Below, in pieces: positions 28,415-36,827 of a stretch of DNA of 55,578 nucleotides. The DNA lies in NCBI GenBank assembly GCA_903911825.1, contig CAIWFB010000102.1:1-55578 (forward strand). Reading direction: 5' to 3'. The stretch is from an uncultured Verrucomicrobia subdivision 3 bacterium (GTDB lineage Bacteria > Verrucomicrobiota > Verrucomicrobiia > Limisphaerales > UBA11358). Under the pieces are notes generated by a model. It was not told the origin of the DNA, did not search any database, and saw only the letters and a list, made by a program, of their open reading frames with translations. How positions within the stretch are numbered: the first letter of the stretch is position 1; the number at the start of each line of letters is the position of its first letter. Position numbers and translations under genes: made by a program.

Positions 28415-29041
28415 ATGCAAATCAAAATCGCCGTGGTGGATGATGACGAAGGCATCCGCAGCACGTTGACCGCGTTGATCAAGCGCGCCGCAGGTTTTAA
28501 GTTAGTGGGCGAATTCGGCAATGGCGAAGCCGCGCTCAAAGAAATTCCCAAGCTCATGCCCGATGTCGTGCTCATGGATATCAATTTACCGGGGATGAAA
28601 GGCTACGAATGCGTCCGCCAACTCAAGCTCGCGCAGCCCACGATTCAATTCCTGATGCTCACGGTTTACGAAGACAGCGATTCGCTTTTTAATTCCCTCC
28701 GCGCCGGGGCCAGCGGTTATCTACTCAAACGAACGGCTTCCGCGCGATTGCTCGAAGCCATCCGTGATGTCTATGACGGTGGAGCTCCGATGACACCCCA
28801 ACTCGCCCGCCGCGTGGTGCAATTCTTTTCCAAACCGGCTGGTGAATCCGCCCCACTCGCCAAACTCACGCCCGCTGAAAGAGAATTTCTCGACCAACTG
28901 GCCAACGGCTACGCCTACAAAGAAATCGCCGACCGCATGAACATCAGCATTGATACCGTGCGAAGTTATGTGCGGACGGTTTATGAAAAGCTGCACGTGC
29001 ATTCGCGCACGGAAGCCGTGGTGAAATATCTCCGCGGCTAA
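28415..29041 (+). CDS. NarL/LuxR-family response regulator
   Basis: 208 residues. The receiver domain (1-120) has D9-D11 in the acidic pocket, phospho-acceptor D55 (VVLMDINLPG), T83 (MLTVYED) and K105 (YLLKRT). The C-terminal LuxR/GerE helix-turn-helix (LTPAEREFLDQLANGYAYKEIADRMNISIDTVRSYVRTVYEKLHV) binds DNA. It pairs with the histidine kinase just upstream in one transcription unit. It is the only DNA-binding transcription factor encoded in the window's starch locus, so it is the nearest candidate for recognising the 14-bp operator, although its direct binding is unproven. Confidence 0.95.
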   Translation: MQIKIAVVDDDEGIRSTLTALIKRAAGFKLVGEFGNGEAALKEIPKLMPDVVLMDINLPGMKGYECVRQLKLAQPTIQFLMLTVYEDSDSLFNSLRAGASGYLLKRTASARLLEAIRDVYDGGAPMTPQLARRVVQFFSKPAGESAPLAKLTPAEREFLDQLANGYAYKEIADRMNISIDTVRSYVRTVYEKLHVHSRTEAVVKYLRG

Positions 29042-29079
29042 TAAAGGTTTAGGAAAGCCCGCACGGATTTTTAGTCCCG

Positions 29080-31575
29080 TCACGGCACGACTTCGATCCC
29101 GTAGAATTTCTGCGATACGGGCGGCGCATTGGAGACATCCACAAACGCGGTGCTCAAGCTATCCGCCAAAATGATTCTGCTCACCGGCGCGAAGGGTTGC
29201 GCCAGATTGGTAGTGGCCAGAACGCGATACTTCACGCCGGGCGTGCTGCTCCAAACAACTTGTTGCGCGTTGCTGGTCAGTCCGGTGATGACGAGCGGGG
29301 ATGCCACGATGATCGTCCGCGTGTCGTTCAGCACCGCGAAGCTGTTGCTGAAAATAATCTGCAAAAGATTCGTGCCAGACAGCGTGGGCGTCCAATTGTA
29401 AAGCAGCGACCGCAAGCCGGGGCAGCCCGCCACCGCACCGGGCGGCCGCAGAATATAATTGACGGACGGCTGTAACACTCCGTTCACGGTCAACTGAAAC
29501 AGCGACGCAGTATTGGTGGTGAGCGTGGGCGTAAAACAAATCTGCACGAGATAGGTGACGTGATTGGAAAGCGTCACGCCATCAGTGGCGGGACTGGAAA
29601 ATTGCACCAATGGCAGCGCGGCGGCGGTGCGGAACATCAAGGAATACGCGGCAAAAAGTGTTTTGCCCGAAGCGGTGGCAAAAGCGGAATTACTCACCGT
29701 CACCGTGATATTCGTTGCGGCGGCAAACCCGCCGACGCCGGGGGCGAACGTCAAGGTATCGCGCGCCGCCGACCACCTGAACGTGCCGCTGACGGACGGT
29801 GCGGTGTGGAACGCGGCCTGCACACTGTTGGTATTCATCGGCTCACTAAATCGCAAAACCATAGGCAGCAACGGCGAAACGTTCGTGGCACTATGCGTAG
29901 GAAAATTCGTGACGACGACCGGATCAAGCGCGAGGAGTTGCGCTTGCGGGAGAAACATTTTCGCGGTCAGCGACGGAACGGAAATGGGCGGCGTTTGTGA
30001 CGTGGCGGTGGTGGAAATAATTTCATCCGGAGCGAGCAGATTCACAAGCGCGGCGTTGGCGGCGAAAGTCGTCGGACGGCTCGGCAGTGTTTGCGCGGAA
30101 CTCGCAGTGTTGAACACGACAAAAATTTCCTGCGAACCGAGGCGGCGCGAATACGCAAACAGGCCAGCAGCGTTGGGATTATTCCATTGATTGACGTGCG
30201 TGCCGAGCGAGAGCGACGGATACAGGCGGCGGAAATTATTCAGCTTGGCGATGAGCTGAAACTGCGGATGCGTCATGTCAAAATTATCGCCGAGCGACGG
30301 CCCTTGCTCGAACGCGCCGGCGAACATGTCTTCGCGATTGTTCGGATCGGCGCCGCCATTGAAGGCTTGCTCTGTGCCTTGATACACGCAGGGAATCCCG
30401 CGCGCCGTGTGCAGAAACGTGAGCGCGACATTGAGCCGATTCGTGTCGCCGTTGGCGTTGGCGGAATTGAGGAAGCGGGTGGTGTCGTGATTATCAAGAA
30501 ACGTGACGAGCTGGTTGATGGTGCGAGGGTCGTAATTGGCAGCGAGCGCGTTGTAATGGTCTTCAAGTTGCTTGGTATTGCCGCCCCATTCGAAAACATT
30601 TTGCGCGGCGAAGAATAGCGGGTAGTCGAGGAGCGAATCCAATTTGAAAGCGCCGCCGCCGTTCGTGCCGGAGTAGCTGCCATTTTTCGCTTCCGAGCTG
30701 TCAAACACTTCGCCAAACATGAAGAAATTAGTTTTGCCATTCGCGAAGGCAAAGTCATGGATGCGCGGACACCAATCCGACCAGAAACCCATTTCGGCAT
30801 GTTTCACGGTATCAATGCGAAAACCGTCAAAGCCAGTGTTGGTGATCCAAAAATTATAAATCGCCGCCATATTGGTGCGGACGTAAGCCGTCTCCGTGCG
30901 AAAATCATCGAGGCCGCTCAGCTCACCCAGTTCAATTTGCTGCTGGCTGCTGAAATCCGTGATAGCGCCGAAGTTGTGGAAGAGATTCGTGAGCGAAGGA
31001 TTCGCAGCGTTAGTGTTGAAGGGCCAGGCGTATTTTTTGGCAGAATTGGCGTAGGATAGCGCGTAGCCGCTCGCATTGAAGGCGGTGTTGCCATTGATAT
31101 TGTTCAGTGTGCTGCCGTGATTGATCACAACGTCTTGAATGACGGAAATTCCCCGCGCGTGCGCGGCATTCACCATGACTTGCAGATTTGATAACGTGCC
31201 CCAATGCGGATCCACCGAGTGAAAATCGCTGCCGGAATAGCCGTGATATTCGCCGTTGCCGTTTTTCACGACCGGCGAAATCCAGATCGCCGTCGCGCCG
31301 AGCGCCTTGATGTAATCGAGCTTTTGCTCGATGCCCTTGAAGTCGCCGCCGTGCACGCCGGTGCCGCTGCTGGCATTGTAGGAACCGGAGGCGTTATTGT
31401 TCGCGGTATCGCCATCGAAAAACCGATCCGTAAAAATCTGATAGATACTCTGGGCCTGCCACGCACTATTCGGAGCGGTTTGGGCCACCATCGTTCCCGC
31501 CAAAAACAGCATGGCCAGCGACCCGACGACTCGCAGTGGTAACAATCTCTTCAGCTTGGGAAAATAGTAATGCAC
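29080..31575 (-). CDS. Secreted GH13 alpha-amylase, 831 residues
   Basis: Signal peptide at 1-31 (AMLFLAGTMVAQ). The GH13 domain is the most classical of the four in this locus: YQIFTDRFFDGD start, region I DVVINHG, nucleophile D255 in GFRIDTVKHAE, acid/base E289 in MFGEVFDS, and D364 in FLDNHDTTRF, with domain C to about 540. An SbsA-type Ig-like domain (FPTHSATNVSPLLPMVLRFSEPMN) follows at about 555-650, then the 180-residue C-terminal module shared with the 1331-residue amylase. Likely an endo-acting alpha-amylase secreted to the periplasm or medium. It diverges from the carbohydrate-binding protein gene, with two operator copies in the shared gap. Confidence 0.95.
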   Translation of the reverse strand: MHYYFPKLKRLLPLRVVGSLAMLFLAGTMVAQTAPNSAWQAQSIYQIFTDRFFDGDTANNNASGSYNASSGTGVHGGDFKGIEQKLDYIKALGATAIWISPVVKNGNGEYHGYSGSDFHSVDPHWGTLSNLQVMVNAAHARGISVIQDVVINHGSTLNNINGNTAFNASGYALSYANSAKKYAWPFNTNAANPSLTNLFHNFGAITDFSSQQQIELGELSGLDDFRTETAYVRTNMAAIYNFWITNTGFDGFRIDTVKHAEMGFWSDWCPRIHDFAFANGKTNFFMFGEVFDSSEAKNGSYSGTNGGGAFKLDSLLDYPLFFAAQNVFEWGGNTKQLEDHYNALAANYDPRTINQLVTFLDNHDTTRFLNSANANGDTNRLNVALTFLHTARGIPCVYQGTEQAFNGGADPNNREDMFAGAFEQGPSLGDNFDMTHPQFQLIAKLNNFRRLYPSLSLGTHVNQWNNPNAAGLFAYSRRLGSQEIFVVFNTASSAQTLPSRPTTFAANAALVNLLAPDEIISTTATSQTPPISVPSLTAKMFLPQAQLLALDPVVVTNFPTHSATNVSPLLPMVLRFSEPMNTNSVQAAFHTAPSVSGTFRWSAARDTLTFAPGVGGFAAATNITVTVSNSAFATASGKTLFAAYSLMFRTAAALPLVQFSSPATDGVTLSNHVTYLVQICFTPTLTTNTASLFQLTVNGVLQPSVNYILRPPGAVAGCPGLRSLLYNWTPTLSGTNLLQIIFSNSFAVLNDTRTIIVASPLVITGLTSNAQQVVWSSTPGVKYRVLATTNLAQPFAPVSRIILADSLSTAFVDVSNAPPVSQKFYGIEVVP

Positions 31576-31638
31576 GGTTCAACCCCACTTAACGCCATCG
31601 CCAAAACGATTACAAACGGAATGAACCCCGAGCGACAC

Positions 31639-31652
31639 CGCATAAAGATGCG
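31639..31652. promoter_or_regulatory. Starch-regulon operator copy 4 (amylase side)
   Basis: CGCATAAAGATGCG, one mismatch to the consensus CGCACAAAGATGCG, read on the plus strand. It is 63 bases before the start of the minus-strand amylase. Confidence 0.72.
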
Positions 31653-31709
31653 TGCGCGGTTACCCCAAATCCCTTCGCGCGGAAAAAACGAAAAGCCCGG
31701 GCGATTTCC

Positions 31710-31723
31710 CGCACAAAGATGCG
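31710..31723. promoter_or_regulatory. Starch-regulon operator copy 5 (binding-protein side)
   Basis: CGCACAAAGATGCG, the exact consensus on the plus strand, 71 bases from copy 4 centre to centre. A second shared word, GGCGTAAGTT, follows 15-18 bases later, as it does on the minus strand at copy 3. Confidence 0.75.
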
Positions 31724-31834
31724 ATAGCTGTTTTTGAATTTAGGCGTAAGTTCAAACACGAACCCGAAAACTACCGTCTGACTGCGACGCATCCTCGTCG
31801 GCGGCGCACGGCGGTTCCGTTACTAAAAAAACAT

Positions 31835-33400
31835 ATGAACAAAACATTAGCAGTTCTAGGTTTAGCCGGCCTCCTCTCCGCTGCTGGCAGCCTGCAAGCC
31901 CAACCTTACTACGTTTCCGGCTCCGGTCTGACGCCCCCATGGACGCCGGGCACAGCGGCATTTGAAATGTTGGGGGGACCCACGGTTTACACACTTAGCA
32001 CCGCCACGGTGACGAACGCTTACCATAATTTCAAAGTCACCGGCGTGACTTGGGGTGACCCCAATTTCCCCGGCAACGATGTGCAAGCCAAAGGTGACGC
32101 CAATGGCTCCAACACGTTCTATTTCTTTCCCGGCACCACAGCAGATGGTTGGTCGCCGCTCGCGAATCGCGTGGGCTATGCCGATCCCGGCAACATGGCG
32201 TTTGAAGTCGCTGGCGATTTTACCACTCCAGCTTGGGGCAGCGATCCGGCCTCCCAACTGACTTCAGCAGGCAATGGTCTTTATACGAACACCTACATCG
32301 TCGCCACGGCAGGCACGCATTATTTCAAGTTCAGAACGCCCAACACTTGGAACGAAGTGCGTTTCGGGTCAGATTTTGGCAATAACGGTGGCGATGCTTC
32401 GTTCATCACGACCAGCGCTAATGAAGCGATCTTGTTCAAACTCGATTTGCCGAATGGTCGCTGGCAAGCCGGTGGTCCGCCGGTGTTTTGCAACGTCCAA
32501 TTCTCCGTGGATATGTCCTTGGTGAGAGCGTCGGATGCGGGCTTTGACCCAGCTTCCGTGACAGTGAACGGCGGCGCACTAGCTCCTTACGGTTGGGGTG
32601 GCACGGTTTGCACCAACAACCCCACGGCGGCGAATACCAATATTTATACCAGCCCTTATTTCAGCATCTCGGCGGGCACGGCGACGGAATATCAATTCCG
32701 CTACGTTAGCAGTGGCAACACCCAATATGACGCGCGTGGCGGCATCGGTGGCCAAAATCGCACGTTGACCGTGCCGAATATGAGCAGCACCAACATTCCG
32801 ACGGTGTATTGGAACGACGCTTTGCCGACGGACCTGTTGAATGTGGATACGGCGGTCACTTTCACTATTGATATGAATGGCGCAGCTTATCTGCCCACTC
32901 CGCTAACAGGCTTCAATCCAAGCGCAGATTACGTTTACGTCAATGGCGATTTTCAAGGCTGGCTCGGTTGGGATCCCATTTCTCTGACTGGTAGCCGCTT
33001 GACGGAAAATCCGCCCGGCAGCAGCATCTATCAATTGACCATCATCCGGCCCGCTGGTAGTTCCCGCGCCATGACCTATAAATACGCGGTGAATGGTAGC
33101 GACAATGAAGCAGGCTTTGCCCAAAACCATTTCCGCTACATCCGCGGCACAAACGGCACTTACAACTTGCCGATGGATACCTTTGCCACGCAATACAGCG
33201 AACCCAAAGTGGGCGGGCTAACGATTGCTCCGCCTTCGGTGGGCGCGCTCCCCATCAATTGGTTGAGCTACCCGAACGTCAATCTCCAAGTCAGCAGCAA
33301 CCTGACGAGCTGGCAGGATGTGGCCAACACCATGGGTGCCAGTGCCACCAACTGGCCAGCGGGCGGCGGCCCACGCTACTTCCGTTTGGTGCAACATTAA
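31835..33400 (+). CDS. Secreted protein with carbohydrate-binding-type beta modules
   Basis: 521 residues from the ATG at 31835 (MNKTLAVLGLAGLLSAAGSLQA, a clear signal peptide). The longer frame upstream covers the promoter operators and is rejected. The body has repeated beta-sandwich units: around 60-210 (FEVAGDFTTPAWG...HYFKFRTPNTWNEVRFG) and about 225-330, then a unit at about 360-460 (YVNGDFQGWLGWDP...MTYKYAVNG) that looks like the Trp-rich face of starch-binding or SusE/F-like domains. The C-terminus ends in the short YFRL module found in other secreted proteins here. No enzyme motif is seen. Its place between amylases, with an operator, suggests it binds starch at the surface; that is inference. 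Confidence 0.82.
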   Translation: MNKTLAVLGLAGLLSAAGSLQAQPYYVSGSGLTPPWTPGTAAFEMLGGPTVYTLSTATVTNAYHNFKVTGVTWGDPNFPGNDVQAKGDANGSNTFYFFPGTTADGWSPLANRVGYADPGNMAFEVAGDFTTPAWGSDPASQLTSAGNGLYTNTYIVATAGTHYFKFRTPNTWNEVRFGSDFGNNGGDASFITTSANEAILFKLDLPNGRWQAGGPPVFCNVQFSVDMSLVRASDAGFDPASVTVNGGALAPYGWGGTVCTNNPTAANTNIYTSPYFSISAGTATEYQFRYVSSGNTQYDARGGIGGQNRTLTVPNMSSTNIPTVYWNDALPTDLLNVDTAVTFTIDMNGAAYLPTPLTGFNPSADYVYVNGDFQGWLGWDPISLTGSRLTENPPGSSIYQLTIIRPAGSSRAMTYKYAVNGSDNEAGFAQNHFRYIRGTNGTYNLPMDTFATQYSEPKVGGLTIAPPSVGALPINWLSYPNVNLQVSSNLTSWQDVANTMGASATNWPAGGGPRYFRLVQH

Positions 33401-33415
33401 TATCTGTTGGTTAAC

Positions 33416-33445
33416 CCGCCGGGCCGGCGTCAATCGGCCCGGCGG
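33416..33445 (+). terminator. Terminator after the carbohydrate-binding protein gene
   Basis: An 11-bp perfect GC stem (CCGCCGGGCCG / CGGCCCGGCGG) with an 8-base loop, followed by AATTATTT. It lies 16 bases past the stop and before the prepilin-like gene. Confidence 0.85.
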
Positions 33446-33470
33446 AATTATTTGAGAATTTTTTCGCATT

Positions 33471-34340
33471 ATGTTTATGCCACTGAAATCCCGCCGCTCC
33501 GGTTTTACTTTAATCGAACTGCTCGTCGTCATCGCCATCATCGCGATTCTGGCGGCGATGCTCCTCCCTGCTTTATCCAAAGCCAAAGAGCGTGCGGTGG
33601 CCATCTCCTGCATGAACAACTACAAGCAACTTGGTCTGGCGTGGTTCATGTATGCCAACGATTCGTCGGATAAACTGGTCAGCAATTCCGACCGCAATGT
33701 CGGCGGCAATAAACTCAACTGGATTTGTCCCTACGGCGTGACCTTGGATTGGAGCGCGAACGCCAAAAACACCAACACGCTCTATTTGACCATCGATGAT
33801 CCGGTGATCGGCACCGCCTTGTTGGGTAGTTACGTTTCCAAAGCCTTGAAAATTTTCGTTTGCCCGGCCGACAATAAACTCTCAGCCAATCAACGCGGCT
33901 GGAATAACCGCATTCGCACTTGCGCTATGAATGGCGCGATGGGTGACGGTTCCAAATGGTTTGCCCCGCCGAACGGCGGAAATTGGCCAGCCTTCTACAA
34001 CGCCAAAAAATTGGGCGACCTGCACAGCCCCGGCCCCTCTGATTGCTGGGTGTTGCTCGACGAACATCCGGATAGCAATGACGATGCGACGTTCTACGTC
34101 AATCCGGCGGATGCGAGTGGCACCGGCACCAGCTTCACCGAATTGCCCGGTAGCCTGCACGCCAAGGGTTCCGGCATGGTCTTTGCCGATGGTCATGCAG
34201 AAGTTCACACTTGGAAAGGCAGCGTGACCACTCAGCCGGTGACCTATCCCGGCAGTTATTTGCAAGCCGTCAGCGTCACCAGCGACACCACCAGCAAAAA
34301 CGACCTGACGTGGATGGCGCAACACACGCCAATTAACTAA
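33471..34340 (+). CDS. Type II/IV pilin-like protein with H-X9-DG tail
   Basis: 289 residues. The prepilin leader is short and basic, followed by the class III cleavage and methylation motif [20 protein letters not shown] (cut after G11). The tail has [13 protein letters not shown], the H-X9-DG signature of the large verrucomicrobial/planctomycete family of pseudopilin-like proteins. Its function is not known; these proteins are abundant and often lie next to secreted enzymes, suggesting a part in export or surface display. It lies between the binding protein and an amylase on the same strand, though a terminator precedes it. Confidence 0.93.
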   Translation: MFMPLKSRRSGFTLIELLVVIAIIAILAAMLLPALSKAKERAVAISCMNNYKQLGLAWFMYANDSSDKLVSNSDRNVGGNKLNWICPYGVTLDWSANAKNTNTLYLTIDDPVIGTALLGSYVSKALKIFVCPADNKLSANQRGWNNRIRTCAMNGAMGDGSKWFAPPNGGNWPAFYNAKKLGDLHSPGPSDCWVLLDEHPDSNDDATFYVNPADASGTGTSFTELPGSLHAKGSGMVFADGHAEVHTWKGSVTTQPVTYPGSYLQAVSVTSDTTSKNDLTWMAQHTPIN

Positions 34341-34377
34341 GTCGTCCGCGCTTCACAAATTTTTAATTAAACGGCGG

Positions 34378-34391
34378 CGCATCCTGCCGCG
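34378..34391. promoter_or_regulatory. Degenerate operator-like site before the 461-residue amylase
   Basis: CGCATCCTGCCGCG, which on the other strand matches the consensus at 10 of 14 positions with one half-site (GATGCG) intact. It is 31 bases before the ATG at 34423. It may be a weak site or chance. Confidence 0.35.
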
Positions 34392-34422
34392 ATGATCCAC
34401 CTGGTAATAAAGGGTTTTGTAT

Positions 34423-35808
34423 ATGATGAATTTATCGCGTTTCACGAAAAGTCTGCTTTCAATCGCCGCCATCATCTTGGCAAGTTCGTTAAGTGCAAAG
34501 ACGGATCAAGATGTCTCCGGTGCCACCGCCCGCACTTCGCCCGACTGGCTGCGCAGCGCGACGATTTACGAAATTTTTCCGCGCCACTTCTCGCCGGCAG
34601 GTAATCTGGCCGCCGTCACGGCAAAATTGGATGAATTGAAAGACCTCGGCGTCACCGTGCTGTGGACGATGCCCATTCATCCCATCGGCGAAAAATTTCG
34701 CAAAGGCGAATTCGGCAGCCCGTATTCCATCAAGGATTATTACGCCATCGATCCCAACTACGGCACGCTCGCCGACTTCAAAGCGCTCGTAGATGGCGCA
34801 CACCAACGCGGCATGAAAGTCATCATGGATCTCGTCGCCAACCACACCGCGTGGGATAGTGTGATGATGACGAATACGGATTTTTACAAGCAGGACGCGC
34901 CCGGCCACGTCATTCCGCCCGTGCCGGAGTGGACCGATGTCGCCGGCCTCAGCTACGCCACGCCGCAGCTTCGCGACTACATGATCGCGATGTTGAAATA
35001 TTGGATCAAAGAATGCGAAGTGGATGGATTTCGCTGTGATGTCGCCTACATGGTGCCTACGGATTTCTGGGAACAAGCCCGGGCTGAACTCACCAAGGTC
35101 AAACCCGACATCATGATGCTCGCGGAAGCCAGCAAGCCCGAACTGCTCACCAAAGCGTTTGATTTAGATTATTCCTGGCCTCTCCACGCCAAGCTGAACG
35201 ACGTGATGCTCCACAACGCGTCAGCTACTGAACTCCGCAAATCGTGGGAACAGAGCCGTCGCGAATTTCCGAAAAATTCCCTCCACCTCCGCTTCAGCGA
35301 CAACCATGACGAAGCCCGCGCCGTCGCCCGCTTCAGCTTCAAGGGCGCGCTCGCCGCCAACGCCATCATGTTCACGCTCGATGGCGTGCCCCTGCTTTAC
35401 AACGGCAACGAAGTCGGTGACGCTACGGAATCCGGCGACCCCGCGCTGTTCGACAAGCTCACGATTTGCTGGCACCCCAAGGAACGCCCGAAGCTCCGCG
35501 AGATTTATCAGCAATTGATCCAGATGCGCAAAGACTACGGCGCACTCCGGAGCGACAACGTGAATTGGCTGCCGAACTCCGACGAAAGCAAAATCGTTTC
35601 CTACACGCGCAGCGATGCGAAAGATGAATTCCTAGTGGTGGTGAACCTTTCCAACCGACCTGTGAGCGGCTCGGTGAAAATTTCAAATGCGGCAGAGTTT
35701 AAGCCCGTCACTATTTGCAGTGTCGCTGACACGGCAACGGGAGACCTGCCGCGTTTTCAATTGGACGGATTCGGCTGGCGCATCTATCACCGAAGCACTA
35801 CTAAGTGA
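34423..35808 (+). CDS. Exported GH13 alpha-amylase-family enzyme, compact form
   Basis: 461 residues from the ATG at 34423 (AAAGGG lies 8-9 bases upstream; a TTG at 34417 is less likely). Signal peptide at 1-28. It is a minimal GH13 enzyme: IYEIFPRHF start, region I MDLVANHT, nucleophile D206 in DGFRCDVAYM, acid/base E235 in MLAEASKP, and D296 in FSDNHDEAR, with a short domain C (EFLVVVNLSNRPVSG). It lacks the long C-terminal modules of the other three, so it probably acts freely in the periplasm on maltodextrins. The Cys in region II (RCDVA) is seen in maltogenic/neopullulanase-like relatives but specificity is uncertain. Confidence 0.93.
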   Translation: MMNLSRFTKSLLSIAAIILASSLSAKTDQDVSGATARTSPDWLRSATIYEIFPRHFSPAGNLAAVTAKLDELKDLGVTVLWTMPIHPIGEKFRKGEFGSPYSIKDYYAIDPNYGTLADFKALVDGAHQRGMKVIMDLVANHTAWDSVMMTNTDFYKQDAPGHVIPPVPEWTDVAGLSYATPQLRDYMIAMLKYWIKECEVDGFRCDVAYMVPTDFWEQARAELTKVKPDIMMLAEASKPELLTKAFDLDYSWPLHAKLNDVMLHNASATELRKSWEQSRREFPKNSLHLRFSDNHDEARAVARFSFKGALAANAIMFTLDGVPLLYNGNEVGDATESGDPALFDKLTICWHPKERPKLREIYQQLIQMRKDYGALRSDNVNWLPNSDESKIVSYTRSDAKDEFLVVVNLSNRPVSGSVKISNAAEFKPVTICSVADTATGDLPRFQLDGFGWRIYHRSTTK

Positions 35809-35896
35809 TTGCGTCTGCCGCTGCAGCCTTAAAGTAGCGTAGGTCGGCTTTGCAGTTATTTAGCCAAACCCGCACTGCGCGCTTCCGGCGGCCATC

Positions 35897-36283
35897 ATGA
35901 AGCGATTCACCGCCAATTTTCGGAAAGTGCATCTGGGAATTTTCCTTGGTTTAAACCTCGTCTTCAGCACGCTGACGCTGTGGGCGATGGTTCATCAATC
36001 GCCCTCCGATTGGCGCGAGAACCAAAACTTCACCGCCACCGCACTCGCGGTTTCCGGCCCGTTCACCGGTGCCATCGCTCGCCCGACGCAAACGGACTGC
36101 CGACAATTCGGCTGGAAATTATTACCTTACTGCGCCGCAGGATTGTTGTGGGCCGTAGGTTGGCAATGCGTTCCCCTTCCCTTTCAACGCGGCGCCAACG
36201 CGTTCCGTCTCATCATGTGGGGACTGGGGCTGGCCGGCTGGTTCGCCGGCACTGTGCTCTCGCTGATGTTTGCGCTCTCTTGA
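35897..36283 (+). CDS. Small integral membrane protein, unknown
   Basis: 128 residues with three predicted spans (about 11-32, 75-90 and 103-125). I do not recognise a family. Its sequence between the first and second span (WRENQNFTATALAVSGPFTGAIARP) probably faces the periplasm. It is 88 bases after the compact amylase and 18 bases before the next gene, so it could be carried on the same transcript as that gene. Confidence 0.65.
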   Translation: MKRFTANFRKVHLGIFLGLNLVFSTLTLWAMVHQSPSDWRENQNFTATALAVSGPFTGAIARPTQTDCRQFGWKLLPYCAAGLLWAVGWQCVPLPFQRGANAFRLIMWGLGLAGWFAGTVLSLMFALS

Positions 36284-36300
36284 ATGGCACTTGCTCGCCG

Positions 36301-36804
36301 ATGAAGAAAACTAACTCACAGCCGACTGTAAAAGTGAAAGCGCCAACGAAACTTTCACTCTCCACTCAAAAGTTGCTGGCGCTTTGGGCAGCGGAGTGCG
36401 CGGCGCATGTGCTGCCTTTATTTGCGGTGCATCAACCGGACGATGCGCGTCCTCGCCAAGCCATTGCAGCGGCACGGGCTTGGGCGCGCGACGAAATCAA
36501 ATGCGGCCCGGCGCGCCAGGCCGCGGTGGCCACGCACGCAGCGGCGCGGGAAACTAATAATGCCGCTGCCTGCGCTGTCGCCCGCGCGGCTGGTCATGCG
36601 GCAGGCACCGCGCACATGGTCGGGCACGCGCGCCACGCGGCGACCTACGCCCGCCAAGCTATCAGCGCCGACACTGCCGAACGCGGGTTGCCGTCAACCG
36701 TCGCCGTTGCCAAGGAAAGGCAATGGCAACGCCGCCGTTTACCGAAGGTATTGCAAACGGTTATTTTTTCGCCGGTGAAGCCACAACCAAAACGGGCCGC
36801 CTAA
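36301..36804 (+). CDS. Putative immunity protein (Imm-5-like) without a visible toxin
   Basis: 168 residues, beginning MKKTNSQPTVKV at 36301. The core LLALWAAECAAHVLPLF...DDARPRQAIAAARAWARDEI followed by Ala/His-rich helices (AAGHAAGTAHMVGHARHAATYA) matches the protein group usually annotated as putative immunity protein, an all-helical Ala-rich fold. Such proteins are named from their presence beside polymorphic toxins, but no toxin gene is adjacent here. It may be an orphan retained after toxin loss, or the family may have another role. It lies between a small membrane protein and the convergent sugar transporter. Confidence 0.75.
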   Translation: MKKTNSQPTVKVKAPTKLSLSTQKLLALWAAECAAHVLPLFAVHQPDDARPRQAIAAARAWARDEIKCGPARQAAVATHAAARETNNAAACAVARAAGHAAGTAHMVGHARHAATYARQAISADTAERGLPSTVAVAKERQWQRRRLPKVLQTVIFSPVKPQPKRAA

Positions 36805-36827
36805 TTTTTTGCCGTCTTGCAAACTTC

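Noticed and set aside
31708-31830. c-di-GMP (GEMM) riboswitch suggested by GCACAAAG
   Set aside because: The rest of the GEMM consensus (AAACC, GGGACGCAAAGCC) is absent, and the motif occurs in both orientations relative to genes, so a DNA operator fits better.
31652-31834. 61-codon N-terminal extension of the carbohydrate-binding protein
   Set aside because: It is basic, covers the operator at 31710, and a good signal peptide begins at 31835.
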